Below are positions 1 through 9,250 of a stretch of 64,000 nt of DNA, one piece after another. Within the stretch, counting starts at the first letter, position 1. Each line of letters begins with the position of its first letter. The notes below the pieces were generated by a model. That model had not been told where the DNA came from. It searched no databases and saw only the letters and a list, made by a program, of their open reading frames with translations. The position numbers and the translations under genes were made by a program. Origin of the DNA: Desulfobotulus alkaliphilus (GTDB lineage: Bacteria; Desulfobacterota; Desulfobacteria; Desulfobacterales; ASO4-4); contig NZ_VLLC01000015.1 of assembly GCF_007830435.1 (NCBI RefSeq), forward strand, positions 1-64,000, read 5' to 3'.

Positions 1-87
1 TGCAAATAGCCACGGAGCCTTGCAACAGTACGAAGCTGCTGCAATTACAGCATTGGCAGTTCGAAATAAATTGTGCTGAATAATTAT
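1..87 (-). mobile_element. Family A non-coding element, copy A1 (partial at window edge)
   Basis: The sequence matches the left arm of family A (full copies at 34291-34636 and 58860-59206) in reverse orientation and ends with the terminal inverted repeat, reading GTGCTGAATAATTAT at 73-87. The other half lies outside the window, so its central cassette and target duplication cannot be read. It sits 12 bp from the 3' end of the lipoprotein gene at 100-654. Confidence 0.85.
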
Positions 88-99
88 ACATTTAGAAGC

Positions 100-654
100 T
101 TATTGAAAAACGGAAAGGATGTCTTTGAAATCTTCCTTTCTCTTTCTGTTTTTTCTGAGTTTTTCCCAGTCTTCCGGAAAAGCCAGTGGTGAAAACTTTG
201 TCTCAAGGCTCAAGTGAAGGTGATGATTGTCCCGGACAAAGGACACAATGCGTATGGGTTCATCAATGACACCCTCATAACGCAGGGTCAGCCGGGACTG
301 GAGATGGCAGTCAAAGGATTCACTCCGGCCTGTGACACTTCGGGTTCCTTTTTCAATGAGCAGCCTTTCCCATGCGGTTTTAAGGGCCAGCATCCTGCCA
401 TCCTCGCCGGGCTGCTCCGGAACGCTTACGCTGACAGTGAGTATTTTCCAGTTGTCTGTCCGGTATTCCTCCGGTGCAGGGAACATGCTCAGCCGACTTT
501 CCCCCTGTATACCATTTCTGTTGTCCTGTTCAAGGAGGATGAAAAAGGGACCTGTGCTTTGCCGGGGATAGGGTCTGGCACAGGAGAGGCAGAGGAACAG
601 AAGCAAAATCAGGGAAGAAAAATAAATAAGGGGTGAGTGCAGGGCTTTTTTCAT
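100..654 (-). CDS. Putative lipoprotein of unknown function
   Basis: 184 residues. The first about 25 residues are a signal peptide with a long hydrophobic run ending in LCLSCA, a plausible lipobox with Cys25 as lipidation site, so the product is probably an envelope lipoprotein. The rest is soluble, with no transmembrane segment and a basic C-terminal stretch (KLRKNRKRKEDF). I do not recognise a domain family. The ribosome-binding site is weak (an A-rich stretch before the ATG). It stands alone between mobile element A1 and a divergently transcribed LPP20-like lipoprotein gene. Existence as a gene is likely from the signal peptide; function is unknown. Confidence 0.65.
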   Translation of the reverse strand: MKKALHSPLIYFSSLILLLFLCLSCARPYPRQSTGPFFILLEQDNRNGIQGESRLSMFPAPEEYRTDNWKILTVSVSVPEQPGEDGRMLALKTAWERLLIEKGTRSVTGRSESFDCHLQSRLTLRYEGVIDEPIRIVSFVRDNHHLHLSLETKFSPLAFPEDWEKLRKNRKRKEDFKDILSVFQ

Positions 655-923
655 TTTTTTTATTTCCGAGGCTAAAGAAAAAGGATCTTTCGGTCGATGG
701 TGATTGATAACCGCCTTGCAGTCGGGTGTATTTTTGAATGGAGAAGGCTAAAAAAGCAAGAAAATCTTAAGGAACAGGAGCGTGCCATGGGCAAAGGGCT
801 GTTTTCCTGCTCCTGTTCTCTGCATAAAAAAAGTCTGAATAAAAAAGATTGTAGAAAAATAAAACATGCAGCAAAGACATGACATCAATGAACTTGCGGG
901 TAACATTCAGATCAGGAGGGTGC
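655..923. other. Divergent intergenic region with an inverted repeat
   Basis: Promoter region between two divergent lipoprotein genes. It holds a perfect 10-bp inverted repeat, GAACAGGAGC at 772-781 and GCTCCTGTTC at 809-818, with a 27-bp spacer and no T-run at the stem, so it is not a standard terminator. A 61-codon reading frame at 697-882 has no ribosome-binding site and no recognisable product, and I do not count it as a gene. Confidence 0.4.
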
Positions 924-1427
924 ATGGAAAAATCAGAGGCAAAATCATGGGGCATGTATTCAATGGCCGCTTTTCTGCTGGTCATTATGCTGGTGCCTGG
1001 TGGCTGTGCCACCCGTAATCAGGTGCTGTGGCATAAAACCGCTGCCGTGCATTCGGCCAATATTGTTCCCGGTGTGGAAGCAGAAGAAGCTGCTGCAAAA
1101 ATTGTTGTGCGGGTAAGGGGCCAGGGACTGGCACCGGAAGAAGGGTCGCCCGCCAGACGCCGCTACAATGCGGAACGGGCCGCCGTGCTGGATGGTTACA
1201 GGCAGCTTTCAGAGAGGATCGCAGGCCTTATTCTGGATGCTTACACCATGTCCGGTGAAGGGGATATGAGCCATGACAGGATTCTTGCGGAAACCCGTGC
1301 CTATCTCCGGGGAGCGCAGGTTATGGAGGTGGCCTATGCCGAAGGTATGGCAACGGCGGAAATGCGGGTTTTCCTTGCCCCGAGAACATCCATTTTCCAG
1401 TGGGACGGACGCATTGCAAACCGATAG
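924..1427 (+). CDS. LPP20-family envelope lipoprotein-like protein
   Basis: 167 residues from ATG 924, chosen because AGGAGGG sits at 914-920; an upstream frame extension to 879 has no such site. An N-terminal hydrophobic segment ends in PGGCA, a loose lipobox. The central and C-terminal part (RRYNAERAAVLDGYRQLSER, then an alternating charged/hydrophobic helix and AEMRVFL) resembles the LPP20 domain found in Helicobacter LPP20 and FlgP-type proteins, in which an N-terminal Ala/Arg-rich helix packs on a small sheet. The role is probably envelope-structural; there are no flagellar genes nearby to tie it to motility. It is followed by a strong terminator, so it is likely monocistronic. Confidence 0.65.
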   Translation: MEKSEAKSWGMYSMAAFLLVIMLVPGGCATRNQVLWHKTAAVHSANIVPGVEAEEAAAKIVVRVRGQGLAPEEGSPARRRYNAERAAVLDGYRQLSERIAGLILDAYTMSGEGDMSHDRILAETRAYLRGAQVMEVAYAEGMATAEMRVFLAPRTSIFQWDGRIANR

Positions 1428-1512
1428 TGCTGTCATGCGGATGCAAGGAAAAATTTCCGCCTGAGTTTATGCGGGATATATTGTCCGGGACAGGGGGCTG
1501 TGCTAAGAAAGG

Positions 1513-1552
1513 GCAGAAAGACCTTAAGGGTCTGTCTGCTTTTTTTGTTTTT
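1513..1552 (+). terminator. Rho-independent terminator after the LPP20-like gene
   Basis: GCAGAAAGACC at 1513-1523 pairs with GGTCTGTCTGC at 1529-1539 (one mismatch), followed directly by a T-rich run at 1540-1552. It lies 86 bp after the stop codon and 20 bp before the start of the next gene. Confidence 0.8.
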
Positions 1553-1571
1553 AAGCCCGAGGAGGGTCTTT

Positions 1572-2381
1572 ATGCCCCAGACCATGCCGTCATCCGGACT
1601 TTCACGAAAGTTTATACTGCTTCTTCTGGTTTTTCTGGCTCTGGCAGAAATGATTGCTTTGGCCGTGGCCTGGAACATGTCAGGTAAAAAATCCTGGCTG
1701 CAGGTGCAAAACAGCGAGGGTGCAATTATTTACGAAACAAGGGGAGATACCCTGACCCGCTTTGACCGTTATTATTTTGAGCAGAACTTTGGACCTCTGG
1801 AAAATTATCATACCCGGCTTGTGACCCGGGAAATACCTTTTCCCATGACTGCCTGGCTGTTTACCGCCATTGGCGTGCCTGTGGGTCTGGTTCTTTTTAT
1901 GGCATTTTTCGTGAAAGTATGGCGTTCTCTTTTTTCGGGGAAACCAGAGGATGGTGAAGAAGAAAGCCATCCTGCAAATGAAAGCTGGGGGCGTGTGGTT
2001 TCCCGCATGGACAGACCCGGCGTTTTTATGGTAGGCGGGCTGGTTTTTGTTTCTGTGCTGGCCCTCTGGGTACTGCCAGCCCTGCTTTCCCGTGCAGCCC
2101 TTTCTGCTTTGGAGCTGGTATTGCGTTTCCGCTGGATATTTGCCGTTCTTTTTACTGGAGTTTTAAGTCTTTGTTTCTGGTTTCTTTATCTGCGCTATCG
2201 CCTGGCAGCAAAGGCCATGGATGCAAGGCTGGAGCTGGAGCGGCTGCGTCTTCATCTGGAAATGGAAGCCGGACAGGTTGCGTATAAAGAAGAAAAGACA
2301 CAGCTTATATCTGACAACGGGCAGGGGAAAGACGTGGACGACAGGATACCCCCTGAGACTGTGGAGCAGCGTGTACAATAG
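1572..2381 (+). CDS. Conserved membrane protein of unknown function
   Basis: 269 residues from ATG 1572, preceded by GAGGAGGG at 1559-1566; the frame is open to 1500 but that segment runs through the terminator hairpin. Four hydrophobic helices are visible: residues about 12-33, 93-114, 152-175 and 188-208. Between helices 1 and 2 lies an about 55-residue presumably periplasmic loop. After helix 4 comes a charged coiled-coil-like tail (ARLELERLRLHLEMEAG) and an acidic disordered end. No family recognised. The gene stops 24 bp before the DHH/CBS gene, so the two are probably co-transcribed. Confidence 0.7.
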   Translation: MPQTMPSSGLSRKFILLLLVFLALAEMIALAVAWNMSGKKSWLQVQNSEGAIIYETRGDTLTRFDRYYFEQNFGPLENYHTRLVTREIPFPMTAWLFTAIGVPVGLVLFMAFFVKVWRSLFSGKPEDGEEESHPANESWGRVVSRMDRPGVFMVGGLVFVSVLALWVLPALLSRAALSALELVLRFRWIFAVLFTGVLSLCFWFLYLRYRLAAKAMDARLELERLRLHLEMEAGQVAYKEEKTQLISDNGQGKDVDDRIPPETVEQRVQ

Positions 2382-2405
2382 ACTGAATTTCAGAATGTGA
2401 GGGTC

Positions 2406-3710
2406 ATGGATATCATCACTACCCATAAAAATGCGGATTTCGATGCTGTGGCCTCCATGGTTGCGGCAACCCTTTTGTATCCGGGTGCTGTACCCGTACG
2501 GCCCAACGATCTCAATCCCAATGTGAAGGCTTTTTTATCCATTCACAAGGATATCTTTGATACCTATCTCCCCAAAGAAGCAGAACTTGATAAGGTCCGG
2601 CGTCTCATTGTGGTGGATACGGGATCATGGGCAAGGCTGGACGGGCATCTGCGCAGACTGCAGAAGAATAAGGATCTGGAACTCATCCTCTGGGATCATC
2701 ACCCGGAAGGCGATATGCAGGCCCAGTGGACCTGCAGGGAATTCATGGGTGCCACTGTAACTCTTCTGGTCAGACGTCTCCGGGAGCAGGGTATGCGCCT
2801 GACACCCATGCAGGCCACCCTCTTTCTGCTGGGGCTTTATGAGGACACGGGGAATTTAAGCTTCAGCTCCACCAAATCCGAGGATGCTTTGGCTGCGGCC
2901 TATCTTCTGGAAAACCGGGCAGATCTGAATGTTCTTTCCACCTTTCTGCGGCCTGTTTACGGAGAGCGGCAAAAGGAAATACTTTTTGATATGATACAGG
3001 CCGGAGAGTCCGCCAAGGTGGATGTGAAGGGCCACCGCATTGCCGTCAGCCGCATGGTTATAGAAGGGCATGTGGGCAATCTCTCCGTTGTTATCAATAT
3101 GTACAGGGAGATCATGAATGTGGATGCCGCCTTCGGGGTGTTCACGGATCTTGAGCGCCAGCGTACCTTTGTCATTGGCCGCAGCAAAACCGAAGATCTG
3201 AACGTAGGTTCCATCATGCGAAGCCTTGGCGGCGGCGGCCATCCTGCCGCAGGCTCGGCTATGCTGGATATGGTCAATCCCGATGCTGTGGTGGATCAGA
3301 TCATGACCCTGCTGGAAGGGAATCAGCAGAGTTCCGTTCAGTTAAGTGATCTTATGAGTTACCCTGTTACAACCGTTGAAGCCAGTATGCCCATGGAAAG
3401 GGTCTGGGAAGTGCTGGAGGAAAAGGGATGCACAGGACTTCCTGTGGTGGAGGATGGGGTCCTGACCGGTGTTATTTCCCGCCGTGATTTCAGAAAAATA
3501 AGAAAAGAGGCCCAGAAGAAGTCCCCTGTGAAAGCTTTCATGAGCCGCAATATTATTACCATAGATCCGGAAAAAAGTCCCATGGAAGCAGCCAAGGTCA
3601 TGGTGAAGCATGACATTGGCCGCTTGCCCGTAATCCGGGATGGTAAAATTATCGGCATTGTTTCCCGCTCCGATGCCATGCGCTATTTTTATGATCTGCT
3701 TCCGGACTGA
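2406..3710 (+). CDS. DHH/DHHA1 phosphoesterase with tandem CBS domains
   Basis: 434 residues from ATG 2406; an in-frame GTG at 2397 is the alternative. Order: DHH domain with motifs HKNADFDA (near the N-terminus), VVDTG, WDHH and YEDTGNLSFSST; DHHA1 domain with GGGGHPAAGSA near residue 285; then two CBS domains (about residues 315-370 and 378-430). DHH-DHHA1 proteins are Mn-dependent phosphodiesterases or nano-RNases, and CBS pairs usually bind adenine nucleotides. In many deltaproteobacteria the same DHH-CBS-CBS order continues into a tRNA nucleotidyltransferase/poly(A) polymerase head, giving proteins of about 850-900 residues. Here the protein ends cleanly after the second CBS domain and no such head follows downstream. 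Substrate unknown. Confidence 0.85.
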   Translation: MDIITTHKNADFDAVASMVAATLLYPGAVPVRPNDLNPNVKAFLSIHKDIFDTYLPKEAELDKVRRLIVVDTGSWARLDGHLRRLQKNKDLELILWDHHPEGDMQAQWTCREFMGATVTLLVRRLREQGMRLTPMQATLFLLGLYEDTGNLSFSSTKSEDALAAAYLLENRADLNVLSTFLRPVYGERQKEILFDMIQAGESAKVDVKGHRIAVSRMVIEGHVGNLSVVINMYREIMNVDAAFGVFTDLERQRTFVIGRSKTEDLNVGSIMRSLGGGGHPAAGSAMLDMVNPDAVVDQIMTLLEGNQQSSVQLSDLMSYPVTTVEASMPMERVWEVLEEKGCTGLPVVEDGVLTGVISRRDFRKIRKEAQKKSPVKAFMSRNIITIDPEKSPMEAAKVMVKHDIGRLPVIRDGKIIGIVSRSDAMRYFYDLLPD

Positions 3711-3875
3711 CGGCTTTTTTGCTATCGGATTCAGCTGATGAAAAAGGCCGATGCTATCCTCCCTGGCTCCCCTGGGCATTATTCTGTCATAGCAGGAACC
3801 ATATGCATTTTACCCGTTGATGCCGGGAATAAGCAGTTTCGGCGGGTATCTTGCCGTTCTTTCAAGCCTGCTGGG

Positions 3876-3927
3876 GCCAGAATAACCCTGATAAAATTTT
3901 GGGATATTCTGGCTTCAAAGCTTTTTT
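3876..3927 (+). terminator. Probable terminator after the DHH/CBS gene
   Basis: GCCAGAATA at 3876-3884 pairs with TATTCTGGC at 3905-3913, extended by CCC/GGG, with TTTTTT at 3922-3927 eight bases after the stem. It sits 166 bp after the stop codon. The spacer before the T-run makes it weaker than a textbook terminator. Nothing else recognisable was seen in the 372-bp gap 3711-4082. Confidence 0.5.
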
Positions 3928-4082
3928 GGGTTTATGGGTGGACATTTTTTTAAGTCCTTGGCCTTTCATAGGGGAACCTAATCAGTCTAAGGCCTTCAGA
4001 TAAAAAAAGTTACTATTTCGAGATCTGTTGTGGTATCCCCCCCGATAGGTGTGAGGGACAAACCACGAACTATCCTTATTTG

Positions 4083-4664
4083 TTATCCTTTAATTGTTTC
4101 CAACTTCTTTATGAGATCTGTTCTGGAAGGGGAACCAATGCTTCCAAATCCGAAAGGTCCTCCTTTACCATTTTCCTTGCCATGTTTTAGAAGCCATATA
4201 ACATGGTCGGGATCAGAGTATTTTTCGAACCACTTTAAAGCCTTCTCTTTGGTTAACCTGCATGCGTTTGCAAGAATATGCTCTAAATTTTGCCCGTCTT
4301 TATCTACCCACCAAATATCACGTCTCCATCGCTCGGGATGACACCAACTGAATCCTTTTAGTTTCATAGGGTGTTTCTGGCGAAAGTCACGCAAGATTTG
4401 ACCTCGAATATTGGATTCGTATTCTTTGGGCTTGATGATAATATTCTGCAAGTTGAAAAATACGCCGATGTTTAATGAGAAAGAGGCTGTATTGCTATTG
4501 AAATAGGCGGCATTTTGTGAATTTAAAAAATCTATGTGAAATATTCCAACTACCCTGTCTTTTCTGTAATAAAAAGTCGGTGCCTTGTCCACTTCAAAGC
4601 CCATCGAAGAACAGCACTCCGATATGTTGCTGGTAATTTCTTTTTTCAGTTGTGATATTGTCAT
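4083..4664 (-). CDS. DUF4304-like hypothetical protein (accessory, low G+C)
   Basis: 193 residues. The pattern of a short N-terminal helix, FYYRKDRVVGIFHIDFLNSQ, then SLNIGVFF and a tryptophan-rich middle (RWRRDIWWVD) resembles the DUF4304 family, whose function is unknown and which is scattered in accessory regions. There is no signal peptide or membrane segment, so it is likely cytosolic. AAGGGT precedes the ATG. Base composition is clearly more A+T-rich than the flanking genes, and the gene is single with long non-coding flanks on both sides, which suggests acquisition by transfer. The family call is from pattern memory and is moderate. Confidence 0.55.
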   Translation of the reverse strand: MTISQLKKEITSNISECCSSMGFEVDKAPTFYYRKDRVVGIFHIDFLNSQNAAYFNSNTASFSLNIGVFFNLQNIIIKPKEYESNIRGQILRDFRQKHPMKLKGFSWCHPERWRRDIWWVDKDGQNLEHILANACRLTKEKALKWFEKYSDPDHVIWLLKHGKENGKGGPFGFGSIGSPSRTDLIKKLETIKG

Positions 4665-4837
4665 ATACCCTTGATACTTCTGAGTAACCTAGATTTAGTT
4701 TTTTTAATTCAATAACTTAGAAAATGGTCCATTATCAATCACTGATCGAAATGAGTTTGAATCCGGCACAAGTTACTCTACGACAAGATGCCCTAACAAG
4801 GCGTGAGCTGCTCTTTAGAGAATAGAACGGGGCTTCA

Positions 4838-7800
4838 TCAGGTGTATTTTCCCACAACCCGCTTCCATTTCTCCTGAATACTGTGGATCAGGGAGTAGAG
4901 AACCGGCACCACAACCAGGGTGAGGAAGGTGGACACCATCAGGCCAAAGATTACCACAATGGCCATGGACCGCCACCATTGGGAAGACTCGCTGACAAGA
5001 GACAGGCTTAGGTTTCTGAAGTCATAGGAGATGCCCGTTACCATGGGAGTGAGTCCTAGAATGGTGGTGATGGCCGTCAGCAGCACGGGCCGCAGACGGG
5101 TGGCGCCACCGGCAATCACCGCATCCCGGACAGCATAGCCCTTTTCTTTAAGCCGGTTGATGTAGTCTATGAGAACAATGGCGTTGTTCACCACCACACC
5201 CGCCAGAGAGATCACCCCCACACCACTCATGATGATCCCGAAGGGAAGATTCAAAACCGTAAGCCCCAGAAAAACCCCCCCCAGAGAAAGAATGACCGAA
5301 GTCATGATCATCACCGGCTGGGTTACGGAGTTGAAAAGGCTGACAAGGATGAGGAAGATAAAGAGCAGGGTGGCCAGAAAGGCATTGGAGAGAAATTTCT
5401 GGGATTCCTGCTGCTCTTCTTCCTCGCCGGTGAACCGGTAGCTGTATCCATGGGGCATGGGCACTTCCTTCATCAGTCTTTCCGCATAGAGCCGTGCCGT
5501 GGCACCGGGCATTCTGCTTTCGTCCACCTCGGCCTTCACCGTTACCACGCGCTCGTGGTTGATGCGGACAATATTGCCCATGGTGCCGGCATAGTGAAAT
5601 TCTGCCAGTGTACTCAGGGGAACCAGTTGCCCGGACGGTGCTGCGATCATGAGTTTCTTTAAAACCTCGCTGCCCTTTCTGTCCTTTTCGGGCAGGCGCA
5701 CGGTGATGTCAAAATCCTCATCTCCCTCCCGGTAGGTGGACACCTCCATTCCGTTATAGGCGGTTTTCAGGGCAGACCCGATGGAGGCTGTGGAAAGGCC
5801 GAAAAGGGCGGCCTTCTGCCGGTCGATGCGGACTTCTATGGAGGGGATGGATTCGATGTAGTCGTTTTCCACATCCCGCACATGGGGTACTTTTCTTATG
5901 AGATCTTCCACCTGACGGGCAAGGGACCCCAGCATCCTGAAATCATCTCCGGTGATTTCTATATTGATGGGTGGACCTGTGGGCGGGCCTTCATCCTGTT
6001 CCTGCACGGTGATGTAAGCACCGGGAATATGCTTTACCCGCTCCCGTATGGCTTCCATGGTTTGGGGAGAGGGGGTTTTCCGTTCTTCCAGATCAATGAA
6101 CTGAATGCCGATGTGGTTCGGGCTGGTGCCGCCGAACATGGACAGGGAAGGGCCCGATACGGCCTTTGCATAGATGTGTTCGATGTTGTCAAAATCGCTG
6201 GGTCCGGAAAAGCTTTTTCCCGTGCGGGTGGTATGGGTGAGGGGAGCCAGGACGCTGGCATAGCCTTCATCGCTAATGGGGCCAAGAATTTTTTCACTGC
6301 TGAATTCTTTGCGGGCAATGGCCATTTCCGCCCTTTTTATCACATGGTCGATGTATTCCAGATCCGCACCTTCGGGCATGCGGAAGTTGACATAAATGTT
6401 TCTGGGATCCACCGAAGGAAAAAATTCCACGGGCCTTTCAAGGCCTACCCGGAGCAGCCAGAAAAAGAAGAGAAAGGCCAGCACCATGAAGGCGGTGAGA
6501 ATCATGGTGATACGATTGTCCAGCGCAATTTCCATAAGACCCCGATAGGTTTTGAGAATGGGGCCCCGGATGCGGACGGGTTCCTCGCCCCCTTCGGGGA
6601 TGGATACCCCATTGAGCTTGCCGTTTTCGGGGGTTTCTTTTCTGCCCTTTACCCGCATGAAAAAGGATGCCAGCGCCGGATTGATCACAAGGGCCACAAA
6701 AAGACTGGAAGAAAGGGTGATGATCAGGGTCTGGGGGAGGTATTTCATGAATTCTCCCATGACACCGGGCCAGAAAAGAAGGGGCATGAAAGCGGCAAGG
6801 GTGGTGAGGGTGGCTCCGATGATGGGCCAGGCCACTTCGGCGCTGGCCCGGATGGCGGCCTGAAAGCGGGGAACCCCCTGTTCCATGAAACGGTAGATGT
6901 TTTCTATGATCACGATGGTATTGTCCACCATCATCCCCAGTGCAAGGGTGAGGCTGAAAAGCACCACCATATTCAGGGTAATGCCCAGAGCATAGAGAAC
7001 GGTAAAGGTGATGAGCATGGAAAAGGGGACGGCCATGGCAACAAGAAGGGCATTGCGTCCGCCAAGGGCAAAGAAAAGGACCACCACCACCAGCACCAGA
7101 CCGGAGAGGATGTTATTTTCGAGGTCTGCCACCATGGAGCGGATGTCCTTGGCCGCATCCATGGTCTTGATGATTTCCGTACCTTCAGGCCATGACCGGC
7201 TTTCCCTTTCAATGAGCCGGTCGATTTCATCGGTAATCCCGATAATGTTTTCTCCGGAACGTTTTTTTACGGAAATATTCACAGAAGGCCTGCCGTCAAT
7301 CCGGGAACGGCTGGTTTCTTCCTTGAAACCGTCAGTGACCTTTGCAACATCCTTTAAATAGATGGGACGGTTTTCCTGGGTGGCCACCACCAGCATGAGG
7401 ATTTCTTCGGGGGTGCTGAATTCTCCGGGAACCTGAATCTGATACCGTCCATGGCCAAGGGTGATGGCACCGCCGGAAGTGTTGATGTTTTCTCTGGCAA
7501 CGGCATCCTGAAAGGCGGTGATGGGTATGCGGTAATAGGCCAGCCTGTCCGGGTCCATCTCAATGACAATTTCCCGTTCCAGTCCGCCGGTGATATCCAC
7601 CTCAAGAATACCGGGAATGGTTTCTATGGCATCCTTGAGGTCATCGGCAATTTCCTTTAAGCGGGCAATTCCCGATGTTCCGGAAAGGGAAAAAACCACG
7701 ATGGGAAATTCCGAAAAATTCACCTCAAAAACCGCCGGATCATCCTCAAGGTCCGTTGGCAGTTCGCCCTTGGCCTCGTCCACCTTGTTGCGTACATCCT

Positions 7801-8116
7801 GCAGGGCAACGTTGATATCCGTATTGGGAAGAAATTCAATGTTGATCTGGGAGAGACCCTCGGAGCTGATGGATGTAACCTTTTTGACGCCTTTCATACC
7901 CCGGAGCTTTTTTTCAATGGGTATGGTAATGCTGGTTTCAATGTCTGAGGCGGCCACCCCTTTGTAGGGTGTGGAAACAAAGACATAGGGTATGGAAATA
8001 TCCGGTGTGCTTTCCCTGGGCAGGGTATTGTAGCTGTAGCTGCCGAAAATCAGCAGCAGGCAAACAAGCACCATTATTGTGGTGCGTTTTTTGACGGCAG
8101 TTCTCGGTACGATCAT
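4838..8116 (-). CDS. RND efflux pump inner-membrane transporter (HAE1/AcrB-like)
   Basis: 1092 residues, close to the usual RND length. It shows the internal duplication of the family: an N-terminal helix (TTIMVLVCLLLIFGSYSYN), two large periplasmic loops and two blocks of transmembrane helices. The proton-relay region of TM4 reads LALGMMVDNTIVIIEN, with Asp after GMMV, and the TM10 counterpart reads VVVNNAIVLIDY. Specificity cannot be read: it lacks the metal-pump signature of CusA/CzcA-type proteins and is nearest to drug/amphiphile HAE1 pumps. It is the last gene of the tolC-adaptor-pump operon, starting 3 bp after the adaptor stop codon. Confidence 0.93.
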   Translation of the reverse strand: MIVPRTAVKKRTTIMVLVCLLLIFGSYSYNTLPRESTPDISIPYVFVSTPYKGVAASDIETSITIPIEKKLRGMKGVKKVTSISSEGLSQINIEFLPNTDINVALQDVRNKVDEAKGELPTDLEDDPAVFEVNFSEFPIVVFSLSGTSGIARLKEIADDLKDAIETIPGILEVDITGGLEREIVIEMDPDRLAYYRIPITAFQDAVARENINTSGGAITLGHGRYQIQVPGEFSTPEEILMLVVATQENRPIYLKDVAKVTDGFKEETSRSRIDGRPSVNISVKKRSGENIIGITDEIDRLIERESRSWPEGTEIIKTMDAAKDIRSMVADLENNILSGLVLVVVVLFFALGGRNALLVAMAVPFSMLITFTVLYALGITLNMVVLFSLTLALGMMVDNTIVIIENIYRFMEQGVPRFQAAIRASAEVAWPIIGATLTTLAAFMPLLFWPGVMGEFMKYLPQTLIITLSSSLFVALVINPALASFFMRVKGRKETPENGKLNGVSIPEGGEEPVRIRGPILKTYRGLMEIALDNRITMILTAFMVLAFLFFFWLLRVGLERPVEFFPSVDPRNIYVNFRMPEGADLEYIDHVIKRAEMAIARKEFSSEKILGPISDEGYASVLAPLTHTTRTGKSFSGPSDFDNIEHIYAKAVSGPSLSMFGGTSPNHIGIQFIDLEERKTPSPQTMEAIRERVKHIPGAYITVQEQDEGPPTGPPINIEITGDDFRMLGSLARQVEDLIRKVPHVRDVENDYIESIPSIEVRIDRQKAALFGLSTASIGSALKTAYNGMEVSTYREGDEDFDITVRLPEKDRKGSEVLKKLMIAAPSGQLVPLSTLAEFHYAGTMGNIVRINHERVVTVKAEVDESRMPGATARLYAERLMKEVPMPHGYSYRFTGEEEEQQESQKFLSNAFLATLLFIFLILVSLFNSVTQPVMIMTSVILSLGGVFLGLTVLNLPFGIIMSGVGVISLAGVVVNNAIVLIDYINRLKEKGYAVRDAVIAGGATRLRPVLLTAITTILGLTPMVTGISYDFRNLSLSLVSESSQWWRSMAIVVIFGLMVSTFLTLVVVPVLYSLIHSIQEKWKRVVGKYT

Positions 8117-8119
8117 GGA

Positions 8120-9250
8120 TCAGAGTTCCCCGATATCATTGATTTCTTTAATGATGTTGAGCGGCTGGCCTTCTCTGAGATCCCTCTGGCCGACCACAAC
8201 CACCCTTTCCCCTTTGGTGAGACCGGAAAGAATCTCCACCTGCCACCCCTCCTGCATACCCAGAGTGACTTCCCTCTTTTCAGCCCTTCCCTCCTTTTCC
8301 ACAAAGACAGAATGGACATCACGGGATGAAAGAACCGCATAGATGGGCAGTGTCAGGGCCATGGGCTTGCTCTGTTTGACAATGTCCACCCTTGCAAACA
8401 TGTCCGGAAGAATGATTTCTTCGGGATTGTCAATGCGGATTTCAAGATCGTACAGCCTTGCCATGCCATCTGCGGATCTGGAAAAACGGTGCAGGGTGCC
8501 TGTGAAGGTGCGGCCTTCCAGGGCATTGATACGAACGCTGAAGGTGTCCACCCTGCGGACGGCATGGATATCGGATTCGGGAACTCCCACGGTGACTTTG
8601 ACAGGGTTGAGCTGGAGGATTTCAGCCACAGGATCACCCACGGAGACAAACTGGCCGGGTTCTGCCAGCATGCGGTTAAGAACGCCATCCATACCGGCTT
8701 CTATAAGGCAGCGGTCCAGTTGTAGTCTGGCCGTTTCCATGGCAGAGCGGGTCCGTTCCAGTTCCGCAACGGCCGTATCCAGAAGGGATCTGCTGGCAAG
8801 TTTTTCGTCATACATTTCCCTAAGGCGGCTGTGGGATGCTCTGGCCGTTTCAAAGGCAGCGCTGGCCGCATTGTAGCTGTTGCGGTAGTCCCGTTCATCC
8901 AGACGGTAGAGGGCTGTTCCTGCCCGAATATAACTGCCTTCCTCTGCCAGCCGGTCAGCAACCTTTCCGGCAACCTCCGCACTGACGGTAAGACGCACCC
9001 AGGGGCTGATGATGCCGGGCAGGTTGATGCGTTCACTGATTTTGGAGGGTTGAAGAACGAGAACCACCACATTGGTTCCCCTTTCTTCCTGGGCAGATGC
9101 CGTGCTGCGTTCTTCGGCCAGCCTTTCCCCCTTGCGGGATACGGCCATGGCCATAACCGCCACAAGGATGATCATCAGCAACAGCACAAGGACGGGCATC
9201 CTTTTAAACCATGGGCTCTTGAACGGGGTGTTTTCTTCGGGCATATTCAT
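8120..9250 (-). CDS. RND efflux periplasmic adaptor (membrane fusion protein)
   Basis: 376 residues. A single N-terminal membrane anchor (PVLVLLLMIILVAVMAMAVS, residues about 14-34) is followed by a lipoyl/barrel-sandwich segment, an alpha-helical hairpin rich in Ala, Arg and Glu (about 125-190), and beta-barrel and membrane-proximal domains ending in the LTKGERVVVVGQRDLREGQP segment typical of HlyD/AcrA adaptors. It links the inner-membrane pump to the TolC-like channel. Its start codon overlaps the tolC-like stop (ATGA at 9247-9250), which implies translational coupling. Confidence 0.92.
   Translation of the reverse strand: MNMPEENTPFKSPWFKRMPVLVLLLMIILVAVMAMAVSRKGERLAEERSTASAQEERGTNVVVLVLQPSKISERINLPGIISPWVRLTVSAEVAGKVADRLAEEGSYIRAGTALYRLDERDYRNSYNAASAAFETARASHSRLREMYDEKLASRSLLDTAVAELERTRSAMETARLQLDRCLIEAGMDGVLNRMLAEPGQFVSVGDPVAEILQLNPVKVTVGVPESDIHAVRRVDTFSVRINALEGRTFTGTLHRFSRSADGMARLYDLEIRIDNPEEIILPDMFARVDIVKQSKPMALTLPIYAVLSSRDVHSVFVEKEGRAEKREVTLGMQEGWQVEILSGLTKGERVVVVGQRDLREGQPLNIIKEINDIGEL

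Noticed and set aside
4786-4806. CCCTAACAAGGCG, reminiscent of the end of an integron attC site, near the DUF4304-like gene
   Set aside because: No partner core site or second arm was found in the flanks, and no integrase is present, so a gene-cassette interpretation is not supported.
5882-7195. A 437-codon open frame on the plus strand opposite the RND transporter gene
   Set aside because: It is antisense to a fully conserved RND protein, its translation is His/Gly-rich and without any known fold; typical mirror frame of G+C-rich coding DNA.
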